NCBI GenBank assembly: GCA_964636325.1 | Contig: CAZWRV010000005.1 | Location: 1-64,000 of the forward strand | DNA length: 64,000 bases | From: CAZWRV01 sp964636325 | GTDB lineage: Bacteria > Verrucomicrobiota > Lentisphaeria > Victivallales > GWF2-50-93 | Direction: 5' to 3' | In this document: one piece after another, positions 8,474 through 16,644 of the stretch | How positions within the stretch are numbered: position 1 is the stretch's first letter | Layout: each line of letters opens with the position of its first letter | Program-made: the position numbers and the translations under genes | Notes under the pieces: generated by a model | What the model saw: the letters and a program-made list of their open reading frames with translations, nothing else | What the model was told of the DNA's origin: nothing | The model's database searches: none

Positions 8474-9037
8474 CTACTTGACAGCCTTGAATTCAGTAAG
8501 GACCATCGAATTCGTTATGGGGCCGGCCTTGGTGTCGATTCTGACGACCTTGTCGAGGATATCGTCGCAGGTCCAGCACTTGACGACTGCCTTTACTCCG
8601 TTCTGCTCGACCTCGGACTCGACCCAGTCGCACTTGTAGGTCTTTCCGCCGACCTTGAGGGTTTCGCTGCCTTTGCCGAGAATCTTGCTGTTCGGCGCCT
8701 GGGCCGGAGATGCCGGCTTGACCTCGGACTTTCCAATCTTGGCCGGTTCGGTAACGGTGTTTTTCTGCTCCTGGGGCGGCATTCCGGCGATCGCAACGGC
8801 GCTCCTCGTCTCGAGGACGGCCTTTTCAGGCGTCAGCTCCTTGAGCGTGGTGGTGATCGCGGTCTGCATCTGCTGCCCGTTCACCTGCGATGAGGATGTC
8901 ATCTTGATGTATGTGCCCGGCTTGTATTTCGACCAGTCCTGGTAGCGCGGGTTGTCCACGAGATCCTGAGCGAGAATTGAAGCGCAGAGGCAGACGGCCG
9001 CGGCCGCGACGGCACCGTCGATGACAGCTCTTTTCAT
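8474..9037 (-). CDS. Secreted protein of unknown function
   Basis: This 187-residue protein has a signal peptide (MKRAVIDGAVAAAAVCLCASILAQ). The mature part begins VDNPRYQDWSKYKPGTYIKMTSSSQ, and the recurring theme KYKPGTxIKMxS...G with several Thr/Glu-rich strands suggests a small beta-rich domain. A CxxC pair (KCWTCDD) lies near the C-terminus. I recognise no enzyme family. AAAGGAT lies 8 bases before the ATG. It converges on serA, sharing the terminator region, and is divergent from the repeat protein at 9230. Confidence 0.75.
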   Translation of the reverse strand: MKRAVIDGAVAAAAVCLCASILAQDLVDNPRYQDWSKYKPGTYIKMTSSSQVNGQQMQTAITTTLKELTPEKAVLETRSAVAIAGMPPQEQKNTVTEPAKIGKSEVKPASPAQAPNSKILGKGSETLKVGGKTYKCDWVESEVEQNGVKAVVKCWTCDDILDKVVRIDTKAGPITNSMVLTEFKAVK

Positions 9038-9229
9038 TTGGCAAATCCTTTATGCTTATACCTGACAACATGCACTTGGGCTGCAAAACAAGTTTCGCAG
9101 TCGCCCCAATATACTTATGCGCCGGGTATTATCAATTGGAAAATAGCGAATAGGGATATAGCGTATTGGCCGAGGAACTAGAGCCGGCTCGAACTAGAGG
9201 AATCCCACAAGGAGAAAGCGAGGGTCACC

Positions 9230-9955
9230 ATGAGGACGCTTTTTGTCGCGACGCTGGCATGCCTGCTGGCCGGAATGCTTAGCGCCGAAAGCATAGAGGA
9301 GAAGGAGAGTAGGGAGCATGAGAAGGCCATGCTCAAGGAAAAGGGCGCCGACGCGGGAATCAGGCGCAAGGAGAAGCGGAGCGAGGCCGGCGCGCTGTTC
9401 AGAGAGAAAGAAATGGACGCCGGAACCGGCCGTAAGGAGCTCAAGGAGGAGGGCAAGGCTCATGCCGGCGAGGTGGAAATGGACGCGAAGGCAAGGGCGA
9501 AGGAACAGGCCGAGGAAAACAAAGCCCACCGCGGCGAGAACGATATGGACGCCAGGACCAGGCAGAAAGAGTTCCGCGAGGAGAACAAGGCCCATGCGGA
9601 CGAGGCCGACATGGACGAGCCGGTGCTTGAGAAAGAGCTTGGCGAGGAGGGCAAGGCCCACCGCGGCGAGAACGACATGGACGCCAGAACCAGGGGCAAA
9701 GAGCTTGCCGAGGAGGACAAGGCGCATGCCGGCGAGGCCGGAATGGACGAGGCCGAGAACGAGAAGGAGCTTGTGGAGGAGGACAAGGCCCATGCCGGCG
9801 AGGCCGGCATGGACAGGCGGGTGAACGTTGGAGAAAACGAGGAGGACGGAAAGGCGATCGCAGACGAGAACAAAATGGATGCGAAAACCAGGCTCAAGGA
9901 AGGCAAGGAGCAGCGCAAGGGGCAGATCATTGAGAAGACCGGGGATGACAAGTAG
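9230..9955 (+). CDS. Secreted 22-residue tandem-repeat protein
   Basis: This 241-residue protein has a signal peptide (residues 1 to about 19, cut near LSA-ES). From residue 25 to the end it is an unbroken tandem array with a strict 22-residue period: nine full units (25-46, 47-68, 69-90, 91-112, 113-134, 135-156, 157-178, 179-200, 201-222) and a partial tenth. The best consensus is KELxEExKAHAGExxMDARTRx. The array is almost all Lys/Glu/Asp/Ala with no Pro, Cys or Trp, so it should form one long, highly charged helix. Twenty-two is twice the 11-residue period of LEA group 3, apolipoprotein and perilipin helices. No enzyme motif is present. AAGGAG and GAGGGT precede the ATG. A protective, lipid-surface or surface-layer role is only an inference. 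Confidence 0.8.
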   Translation: MRTLFVATLACLLAGMLSAESIEEKESREHEKAMLKEKGADAGIRRKEKRSEAGALFREKEMDAGTGRKELKEEGKAHAGEVEMDAKARAKEQAEENKAHRGENDMDARTRQKEFREENKAHADEADMDEPVLEKELGEEGKAHRGENDMDARTRGKELAEEDKAHAGEAGMDEAENEKELVEEDKAHAGEAGMDRRVNVGENEEDGKAIADENKMDAKTRLKEGKEQRKGQIIEKTGDDK

Positions 9956-10019
9956 CTCGACTTTGGTGAATTGCCTGGAAGCCTCTCACTTGGATGCCGT
10001 CGATCAGGAAAACCACATC

Positions 10020-10097
10020 CTGAACTTTGTCCTGAACTACAAAGGTAAGGATTGCTATTCGCAAAGATTATAATGAGCAGTTCAGGACAAAGTTCAG
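10020..10097. repeat. 18-base perfect inverted repeat
   Basis: CTGAACTTTGTCCTGAAC at 10020-10037 is the exact reverse complement of 10080-10097, with a 42-base spacer. It lies between the 22-mer repeat protein and a truncated serpin-like gene and may mark a rearrangement. Confidence 0.6.
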
Positions 10098-10135
10098 ATA
10101 ATAGTTCGTTGGCAGTAACAGGAGGCGGACGAATA

Positions 10136-10354
10136 ATGCCTGGAAGTCAAATTAAAAGATCTGCCATTTTGATTTTTGCAGCAGTCTGTCCGATCCTTTT
10201 GCTTGCCGAAAAAAATGACACGCTTCAACAACTCTCCGCCGCGAACCGTGAATTTGCCTACAAGCTATATGGAGCGCTAAAGGAGCAGCAAGGGAATCTG
10301 CAGGAATATCTTATTCATGGGCAGGCTTATGAATCCCGATCCGTCAAAGCCTGA
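10136..10354 (+). pseudogene. Serpin-like N-terminal fragment
   Basis: This is a 72-residue reading frame with a signal-like segment (SAILIFAAVCPILLLAEK) followed by LQQLSAANREFAYKLYGALKEQQGNL. That matches the first helix of serpins, where AN-x-x-FAF-x-LY-x-x-L...GN leads into the SPxSI segment. The similarity stops straight after GNL; QEYLIHGQAYESRSVKA and a stop follow, so the whole inhibitor core and reactive loop are absent. AGGAGG lies 10 bases before the ATG. It is probably the 5' remnant of a secreted serpin gene. The 18-base inverted repeat just upstream fits a damaged region. An independent small secreted protein cannot be excluded. Confidence 0.5.
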
Positions 10355-10447
10355 GCCTGTACAGGACTATAAGAGGCCGGTGTAAAAGAAATAGCCAATT
10401 ATAAAAAATGATGCTAAATGTTTTTGTCATCTTTTGAAAGGAGAGAT

Positions 10448-11347
10448 ATGCCTGGAAAAGTTATTGACGGCAAGGCGGTTGCCGAGCTGGTGCATCAGGA
10501 GACTGCGAAGGAGGTCGCCGAGCTGGCGAGGACCCACAACCTCCAGCCGGGTCTGGCGGTGGTGCTTGTCGGGGACGATCCTGCGTCGTCGGTCTACGTG
10601 AACATGAAGGCGAAGAAGTCGCTGGAGCTGGGGATTTACTCCGAGAAGATCGTGATGGACAAGCATTCCCGGCAGGACGAGGTCCTCGAGGTCATCGCCC
10701 GTTTGAACAAGGATCCGAAGATCCACGGGATACTCGTCCAGTCGCCTCCGCCTCCGCAGATCAACGAGGCGGAACTCGTCCGTGCAATCCGCCCAGAGAA
10801 GGACGTGGACTGCTTCCATCCGGTCAACGTCGGCAAGATGCTGATGGGCGAGACGGACGGATTCTATCCCTGCACGCCCTACGGGATACTTGTCCTGCTC
10901 GAGAAGAGCGGCATTGATCCCGCAGGAAAGCACTGCGTGATCATCGGGCGCTCGAACATCGTAGGCAAGCCGATGATGGCGCTTCTCGTCCAGAAGGCCA
11001 AGGGCGCGAACGCCACGGTGACGGTGTGCCACTCGCGGACTGCGAACATCGCGGATTATACCCGCCAGGCGGACATCCTCGTCGCCGCAATAGGCAAGGC
11101 CGGTTTCGTGAAGGCGGACATGGTCAAGCCCGGCGCTGTCGTCGTCGACGTGGGCATCAACAGGATCGAGGATCCGAAGAACCCGAAGGGCTACAGGCTC
11201 GTAGGGGACGTCGCATACGACGAGGTGGCGGGCAAGGCCTCTCACATTACTCCAGTCCCCGGCGGCGTCGGCCCGATGACCATCGCGATGCTCATGCACA
11301 ACGCCGTCAAGGCCTGCCGCCTGCAGCATGGTGTGCAAAAGGCTTGA
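10448..11347 (+). CDS. folD: Methylenetetrahydrofolate dehydrogenase/cyclohydrolase (FolD)
   Basis: This 299-residue bifunctional enzyme interconverts 5,10-methylene-THF, methenyl-THF and 10-formyl-THF using NADP. The family signatures are all visible: VVLVGDDPASSVYVNMKAKK (with the catalytic Lys), HGILVQSPPPPQ, RPEKDVDCFHPVNVGKM, FYPCTPYGILVLLEKSG, VIIGRSNIVGKPMMALL, ATVTVCHSRT and ASHITPVPGGVGPMTIAMLMHNAV. ATG 10448 follows GAAAGGAGAG at a good distance; the upstream in-frame ATG at 10418 would add ten residues absent from the family. The stop codon overlaps a possible start (11347) of the next gene. Confidence 0.96.
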   Translation: MPGKVIDGKAVAELVHQETAKEVAELARTHNLQPGLAVVLVGDDPASSVYVNMKAKKSLELGIYSEKIVMDKHSRQDEVLEVIARLNKDPKIHGILVQSPPPPQINEAELVRAIRPEKDVDCFHPVNVGKMLMGETDGFYPCTPYGILVLLEKSGIDPAGKHCVIIGRSNIVGKPMMALLVQKAKGANATVTVCHSRTANIADYTRQADILVAAIGKAGFVKADMVKPGAVVVDVGINRIEDPKNPKGYRLVGDVAYDEVAGKASHITPVPGGVGPMTIAMLMHNAVKACRLQHGVQKA

Positions 11348-11379
11348 TGCGGAAGATGCCATGCTCCTGGAGACCAGCT

Positions 11380-12084
11380 ATGAAGGGAAATGAGAATGAT
11401 GGGGAGAATGGGAATCATGGGATAGGTGAGCAGCATCATTCCCATTCCTCCCATATTTCCCATCCCCCGGAACCTCTTCTCCCTCCGCGAGGCGACTACC
11501 GCACCCTTTCGTCCTTCCAGAAGGCCGAGGTTGTCTACGACATCACATTCCGCTTCGTGCATAAATACCCCGAGAGGGGCGGCCGGACGACAGACCAAAT
11601 GGTTCAGGCCGCCCGCTCCGGCAAGAAAAACATTCTGGAAGGAAGCAAGGCGGGTCTAACATCCAAGGAGACTGAAATCAAACTTACGAATGTCGCCCGT
11701 TCCAGCCTCGAGGAATTGCTGGACGACTATCTCGACTACTTGCGCTTGCGGGACAAGCGCATTTGGGACAAAGACTCCAAAGAGGCGAAGTATGTCCGCA
11801 AGCTCGGCAGGACAGTTCCGCAGGCCTACGAGATTTACCGCGAATTTGTCGAGACCCGTCCGCCAGAGGTGATCGCGAACATCGCAGTCTGCCTGATCAA
11901 CCAGACCAACTATCTTATTGACCATCAGCTCGCGCGGCTCGGAAAGGAATTCCTCGACCAAGGAGGCCTGAGGGAGCGTACGACTCGTGCTCGTCTTTCC
12001 TATAGAAGCAAGAACAGCCTTGAATATACTTCTCTTAATTCCCGTTCTAACCGGGATGCTCGCAATGACAAGGTGACCGGATGA
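11380..12084 (+). CDS. Four-helix-bundle protein (23S rRNA intervening-sequence family)
   Basis: This is a 234-residue cytoplasmic protein. From about residue 40 it matches the four-helix-bundle suffix family related to proteins encoded in 23S rRNA intervening sequences: RGDYRTLSSFQKAEVVYDITFRF, TTDQMVQAARSGKKNILEGS, KETEIKLTNVARSSLEELLDDYLDYLR and CLINQTNYLIDHQLARL. The preceding Gly/Asn/His/Ser-rich leader comes from DNA with GGGAATCATGGG and CCCATTCCTCCCAT tracts that can pair, a feature I recall from relatives. Here the gene is not inside an rRNA. GGAG lies 8 bases before ATG 11380. A start at 11347, overlapping the folD stop with AAAAGG ahead, is also possible. Its stop overlaps the ATG of the next gene. 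Function is unknown; some relatives may bind RNA. Confidence 0.75.
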   Translation: MKGNENDGENGNHGIGEQHHSHSSHISHPPEPLLPPRGDYRTLSSFQKAEVVYDITFRFVHKYPERGGRTTDQMVQAARSGKKNILEGSKAGLTSKETEIKLTNVARSSLEELLDDYLDYLRLRDKRIWDKDSKEAKYVRKLGRTVPQAYEIYREFVETRPPEVIANIAVCLINQTNYLIDHQLARLGKEFLDQGGLRERTTRARLSYRSKNSLEYTSLNSRSNRDARNDKVTG

Positions 12085-13196
12085 AGCTGATCTTTCTTCT
12101 CGACCACCTGAAGTTTTCCGGCGGGCGCAAGACCTTCCTGGAATATGCGGCCTTCCTCAAGCGGAGAGGCCACGACGTCCGTGTCCTGTGCAGGAGCGCC
12201 AAGGGCGATCTTTCGGGCATCGTCGAGACGGAGGAGGTCGAAAGATTAGACTCGGCCACCATCCCTTCCGCCGATCTTCTGGTGGCCACGACGCCGGAGG
12301 AGGTCGAGGCCGCCTTCGCCAGCGGCAGAGGCCGCGTCGTCCATCTCTGCCAGGGCTTCGAGATAGACGACCTCGAGGACAGGATTGCCGGGAAGGTCGT
12401 GCCCGCCAGATACATGGGCGGCGGGCTCATGGCCAAACTGAGGCTTTCGCGCAAGAAGCTCGAATGGAAGAGGATGGCTCGGAAACTTCATTCGATATAT
12501 TCCCTTGACACGGAATTGGTTGCGATTTCCCCGCATCTCAAGGACAGGCTTGAGAAAAGGTTCGGCAAAAAGGTGCGTCTGGTCAAATACGGCGTCAAAA
12601 CCGAACATTTTTTCCCTCTGGAAACCTGGTCTCCCCGGCAATTTACCGCAGATTCCCCCTGCCGGATTATTAACGTGGGCCCGATCGGGGTCACATTCAA
12701 GGGGATTCCCGACACCATCGAGGCGGCGAGGATTTTGAAGAAGGAAGGCGTACCGGCCAGGTTCATACGGGTCTCCCCGGACGCCAGGAAGGACGGCGAT
12801 CTCGACAAGGCCGCGGTGGACGAATACCACAAGTCGCTCAGTCCTGCCGAGCTCGGCAAGATGATGAGAGCGTGCGACATCTACATTTCCAACTCCCTGG
12901 AGGGCGAGGGCTTCGGCCTGCCAGCGATGGAGGCCTTGAGCTGCGGGCTCCTATGCATACTCAGCTCGATCTCCAGCTACAGGAATTTTTCGGAGGACCG
13001 CAGCTTCGCCGTATTCGTTCCGGAGCGTAATCCTATAGCGACTGCGACGGCAGTTAAGAAAATAATCGCAATGCCGCACGAAGAGCGGGCCGCCATGAGG
13101 AATCGGGCCGTCAAGCTAGCTTCAGGATTCTCCTTTGAAAAGGCCGCCGAGCATTTTGAAAAGACGCTCGGGGAGATTTTGGCTCTCGGCAGGTAA
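12081..13196 (+). CDS. Glycosyltransferase family 4
   Basis: This is a 371-residue GT-B glycosyltransferase. The N-terminal domain starts MKLIFLLDHLKFSGGRKTFLEYAAFLKRRGHDVRVL, the acceptor-side Rossmann fold with a Gly-Gly loop. The C-terminal donor domain has INVGPIGVTFKGIPDTIEAARILKKEG and the GT4 motif ISNSLEGEGFGLPAMEALSCG, in which EGFGLPxxEAxxxG contacts the sugar nucleotide. No membrane segment is present, so it probably acts at the cytoplasmic face of the membrane. Its ATG overlaps the stop of the four-helix-bundle gene (ATGA), so the two are co-translated. With the GT9 genes at the start of the window it may contribute to envelope glycan. Donor and acceptor cannot be read from sequence. 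Confidence 0.88.
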   Translation: MKLIFLLDHLKFSGGRKTFLEYAAFLKRRGHDVRVLCRSAKGDLSGIVETEEVERLDSATIPSADLLVATTPEEVEAAFASGRGRVVHLCQGFEIDDLEDRIAGKVVPARYMGGGLMAKLRLSRKKLEWKRMARKLHSIYSLDTELVAISPHLKDRLEKRFGKKVRLVKYGVKTEHFFPLETWSPRQFTADSPCRIINVGPIGVTFKGIPDTIEAARILKKEGVPARFIRVSPDARKDGDLDKAAVDEYHKSLSPAELGKMMRACDIYISNSLEGEGFGLPAMEALSCGLLCILSSISSYRNFSEDRSFAVFVPERNPIATATAVKKIIAMPHEERAAMRNRAVKLASGFSFEKAAEHFEKTLGEILALGR

Positions 13197-13465
13197 TCAC
13201 CGACTTCCCGACCCGCCCTCCTGAAGCTCGGAAATCCTAACCTAAGTTAACTGATAGGAATCTTGATTTAACTCGTTTTAAACAGTTGGAAAAATTGAAA
13301 TGTTGATAATCAACGACTTAGTCAAACTTGAACTTCCGATCCAGAGCGCAAGACCTGATGATTTCTCTGAGGCCAAGTTCATCCCATAGCCGCCCGAAAA
13401 TTACGAGCTATAACATGCTTTTATAATCGGAATATATAAATTACTAATAAAAATAAGTTATTACA
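13197..13465. other. AT-rich gene-free stretch ending at a composition junction
   Basis: No coding frame is supported. The last 200 bases are AT-rich (for example the run around 13430-13465) and border directly on very GC-rich coding DNA at about 13468. AGCCGCCCG at 13388-13396 is the exact reverse complement of CGGGCGGCT at 13469-13477, so the junction carries a short inverted homology. Confidence 0.5.
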
Positions 13466-14014
13466 TTACGGGCGGCTCTGGCGGATCGTCACGCCGCAAA
13501 CCGTCACGTCGCGCACGTTGTGCAGCAGGATGACGCCATGGGCGCCGGGGCAGGAATCGGCGGCGTCGGCCCTGCCGCGGGTATTGCCGTTCGATTCGCT
13601 GGGGGCGGTGGCCAGGGTGGTCCAGATGCCCCCCTCGATCGCGATGTCGCGGTCGGGTTCGAGATCGGGGGGGACCGGCCCGTCGTGGAAGGCCGCCACG
13701 CGGGCGTTGCGCACCATGCAGGTGTTGGTTCCCGGCTTGAGGCGGAATTCGGCGGCCGGATCGGCGAGCAGCGACTGCCCGGAGCGCAGCACAATGGGGC
13801 GGTCGAGATAGTAGGGCGTCGCGCGGGCCGGGATGCGCACAACGTTTCCAGTCTGCAGTGCGGCCGCGATGGCGTCGCTCCAGATTTCGCCATGCACCTC
13901 GCGCTCGGCAGGCGCCTGACCCGGCCAGGCCTCGCGCCAAATGCCCGGGCGGACATGCGCAGCAAAGTCGGCGAGGCAGGCCGGTTTATGACTCGTGGGG
14001 TTGGGGGTTCGCAT
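13466..14014 (-). pseudogene. 3'-truncated pectate-lyase/GH28-like beta-helix protein
   Basis: This is a 182-residue reading frame. ATVRP-type start sequence (ADFAAHVRPGIWREAWPGQ), then DAIAAALQTGNVVRIPARATPYYLDRPIVLRSGQSLLAD is the standard opening of secreted right-handed beta-helix polysaccharide enzymes (pectate lyase superfamily / GH28-like), where a glycine-rich strand follows a replete-with-Ala helix. GHGVILLHNVRDVTVCGVTIRQSRP-like coils (residues 155-182) begin the solenoid, but a stop follows at once where family members run on for hundreds of residues. The truncation coincides with the abrupt drop in GC at 13468. Start ATG 14014 lacks a ribosome site. It lies downstream of, and on the same strand as, the DUF4838 fragment, so both belong to one broken operon. 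Confidence 0.6.
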
Positions 14015-14120
14015 GGGCTGGCGGTCTTTGGTGCGATAGAACCGGGAAATCCGATTCAATGGATTCGTTCGATTCCCATGGGCACACGATGACGGTTCCT
14101 CTATTTCAAGACGACACATC

Positions 14121-16448
14121 TCACTCAAGGATGAGCTTGCCAAACCGCTCCGGGACATGGAAGGCCGGTGTGAAGTTTGCGCTCCAGGCCAGCGACTCTC
14201 CAGCGCCGCTGACGTGGCGGAAAAAGTTGCCGTACAGAGTCAGGCCGGGCCTGACTCCGGATGGCGCAAGCGTCTTGAGCGGCAGGGCAAACGTCGCCAC
14301 CCAGACGGAAACGGGCGGAAGCCCGCCGCCGGTCTCCATTGCAGAGGTCGCGGTCCAGCCATCGTTCCAGGGATCGCCCCAACGCCCGGCGTCTGGGGGC
14401 AACACGCGGAACCCGCCTTTTCGTCCCGTGGGTCCGATCAGGGCATGGCAGTAGGGCTTGGCCGCCTGTTCGCCGAGCATGACCTCCCAGTCGTCGCCGT
14501 CGTAGATTTCCTTGCCGTCCACCAGCTTGGCGGGATCGGCTTCCCGCTCTTCGAGGCGGATGTAAAGAAATTCGCCGTCATGCGCCAGGCGCGCCGTCAG
14601 CGGGCGTGAAGAGGGAAAGCCGGTGACCAGCGTCCAGTTCCCGGCATCCGCGGCCCGCGTCCAATCCACGTTCGCGACACCGCCCCGCGCGGGGGCGGCG
14701 AGCCGGGGCACCGCAACCGCCGGTGCCGGGCGCCTCTTCATCTCCTCGACCGCCGCGGCCTGAGCCTTCCGCTGGGCGTATTTCACCGCGCCCTCGACCA
14801 TCGGCAGCCAGATGCCGCGTTCGAACAGGGCCACCCGTTGCTTCTCGGCATCCGTCTTGGCGGCCGCCTTCGCCTGCTCCATCAGTCCACCCAGTTCCGC
14901 CATGCGCTCGGGGGTGCCAAGCCATTTCCAGGCCATTTCCTCGCTCTGGTGCAGCTCGAGCGCGCCGCTGCGGATGCCTTCCGGGTAATTGGTGGGATCG
15001 TAGCACGTATTTTCAACCAGCTCGTAGAAGGCCCGCATCGGCTGGGACGCCGCGCCGTAGTAGCGGGTGAAGAACTCGGCGATCAGCGTCTGTCCGTCGA
15101 GGGACGGATTGTCGGACAGCTTCGAAACCAGGTGCAGCTCGAGCTGGTCATGGAAGAACTTACCGGGAAAACTCCAGGACGATTGGATCAGATAGCCCCG
15201 GATGCCATCCGCGGCGTAGCGTTTCCAGTCCGCCGCCACCTGGCGGGCGAAGAAGGCGGGGAACTCGGTGTACTTGAGGGCATGGCCCGACTCGACCGGG
15301 AATTCGTAGTAGAGCCAGAGGTACAGGGGGCGCTTGCCGCCTTCGCGGGCGATCCATTCGTTGTAGATGTCGGTCTCGTTGAGGCGGGTGGCGGGACACC
15401 AGAAGTTGCGGGTCTGGGTGCAGAGCTGGACGGCGATGTTGGGTTCGAGATCGAACCTGGGGTGCCGGGCGGTGCGGGCATAGGCCAGCGCGCCGATCCG
15501 GCGGTCTGGATGGGTCTTGGCCACCTCGCGGGCCAGCTTGTTGACGAAGGTGAAGTAGTAGCGGCTGTTATGGCTGTTCGAGTAGCGGCCGTGCCCCTTG
15601 CCGTCCTGGATCATGACCTCGGCGGCGGCATCGAGCTGCGCCTGGCACTCCGGACACTTGCAGAACCAGTAGTTGTCGTCCCAGTGGAAGGGGTAGAACG
15701 GCCCGCCGATCCACAGCCCCTGGAAATACCGGAGGCTCACATCCTTGGAATCGAAATAGTCCCGCGCCCGCTGGGCGAAGAATTCGAGGGTTCCCGGCTC
15801 GGAGAGGCAGGGCTGCGGCGGCGGGTTGTCCGCAGGCGTGAACCAGCCGCGCATCGAACTCCAGGCCGCCCGGTCGTTCTCGTAGCCCTTGGCGAACAGC
15901 TCCGGTCGCCGCCCCTGGAACCAGTCCTTCATCGGCGCGGTGGTGCTCCAGTGATGGTCCGGGCGAATCTTGGCCCAGTGATAGAAATAGAGCGACCCGG
16001 TCGAGTGGGCGGCCATGAACCGCTCGCCGCCCAGCCGCAGCCGCCGCAGCCAGCGGTTCCATTCGGCGCCGGACACCGTGTCCTCGGGGCCGGCCAGCCG
16101 CACGGTATCGCGGCCATGGGCGCCGCCCATATCGAGTTCGCGATAGACCATCGCGGGCTTCCGCCGCACCTCCGGAGTCGCCGCCACGGTCAACGTCGGG
16201 CGCGCGTCGTACACCGTTCCCCACTCGCCGGGGCCGTACCAACGCACGCCGCAGTGGTTTTCCAGGAAGTCATAGACGGCATGGCAGGTCGCCATGTCCG
16301 AAAACAGGTTCGGGTAGGTCTTGAAGTTTTCATAGTCCACCTTCAGGCCGCGATAGGGCTGGTCGCAGCCCAGCAGGACGATGGCGTCCGGCAGGAAACG
16401 GACCAGGTACTCTTGCGACGCGAAGTCGGCACTCTTGAGCTGAATTAT
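14121..16448 (-). pseudogene. 5'-truncated DUF4838 (alpha-glucuronidase-like) protein
   Basis: The open frame runs to the left half of a large palindrome, where an in-frame TGA closes it. Residues read from 16439 (LKSADFASQEYLVRF, then GVRWYGPGEWGTVY) match the middle of the N-terminal domain of DUF4838 proteins, secreted putative glycosidases related to GH67/GH20-like enzymes. The central part (KTHPDRRIGALAYARTARHPRF, FWCPATRLNETDIYNEW, YLIQSSWSFPGKFFHDQLELHLVSKL) is the DUF4838 domain. The last 150 residues look like a CBM9-type sugar-binding domain (ARLAHDGEFLYIRLEERE...YDGDDWEVMLG). Signal peptide and first strands are missing. A GTG at 16338-16340 could serve as an internal start, but the product would lack an essential part. 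Codon use is more GC-rich than its neighbours. Confidence 0.7.
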
Positions 16449-16493
16449 TCACAAACTTTTTTGCATGCAAAAAAACGTTTGTGAATAATTCAG
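16440..16493. repeat. 54-bp near-perfect palindrome
   Basis: Seventeen-base arms at 16440-16456 and 16477-16493 pair perfectly, and the centre TTTTTTGCATGCAAAAAA pairs with itself, so nearly all 54 bases fold into one hairpin. It cuts the reading frame of the DUF4838 gene exactly at its edge and forms the right border of the GC-rich block 13468-16440. TTGCATGCAA at its core recurs upstream of lexA at 18484-18493. Confidence 0.85.
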
Positions 16494-16644
16494 GATAGAA
16501 GATACCACTAGAAAATCATTTTGGGGGAGGACCGGCCCAAAACCCTAGCATGCAGGAAATGGCTCAAGAGCTTATTATGCACGCCTGCCGGGGAGTGAGG
16601 AACGGTTTTATTTCTCCCATGGAGCACAGGCCTTCGCAGCTGGT

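Noticed and set aside
9230..9955. Heptad coiled coil
   Set aside because: The period is exactly 22 residues and hydrophobic positions are sparse, so a classic heptad coiled coil does not fit.
11380..12084. 23S rRNA intervening sequence
   Set aside because: The protein belongs to that family, but no rRNA sequence surrounds it, so there is no rRNA gene here.
14838..16484. 548-codon open frame on the plus strand
   Set aside because: It is the shadow of the DUF4838 coding strand in very GC-rich DNA; its protein has no motif and the opposite frame has clear domain matches.
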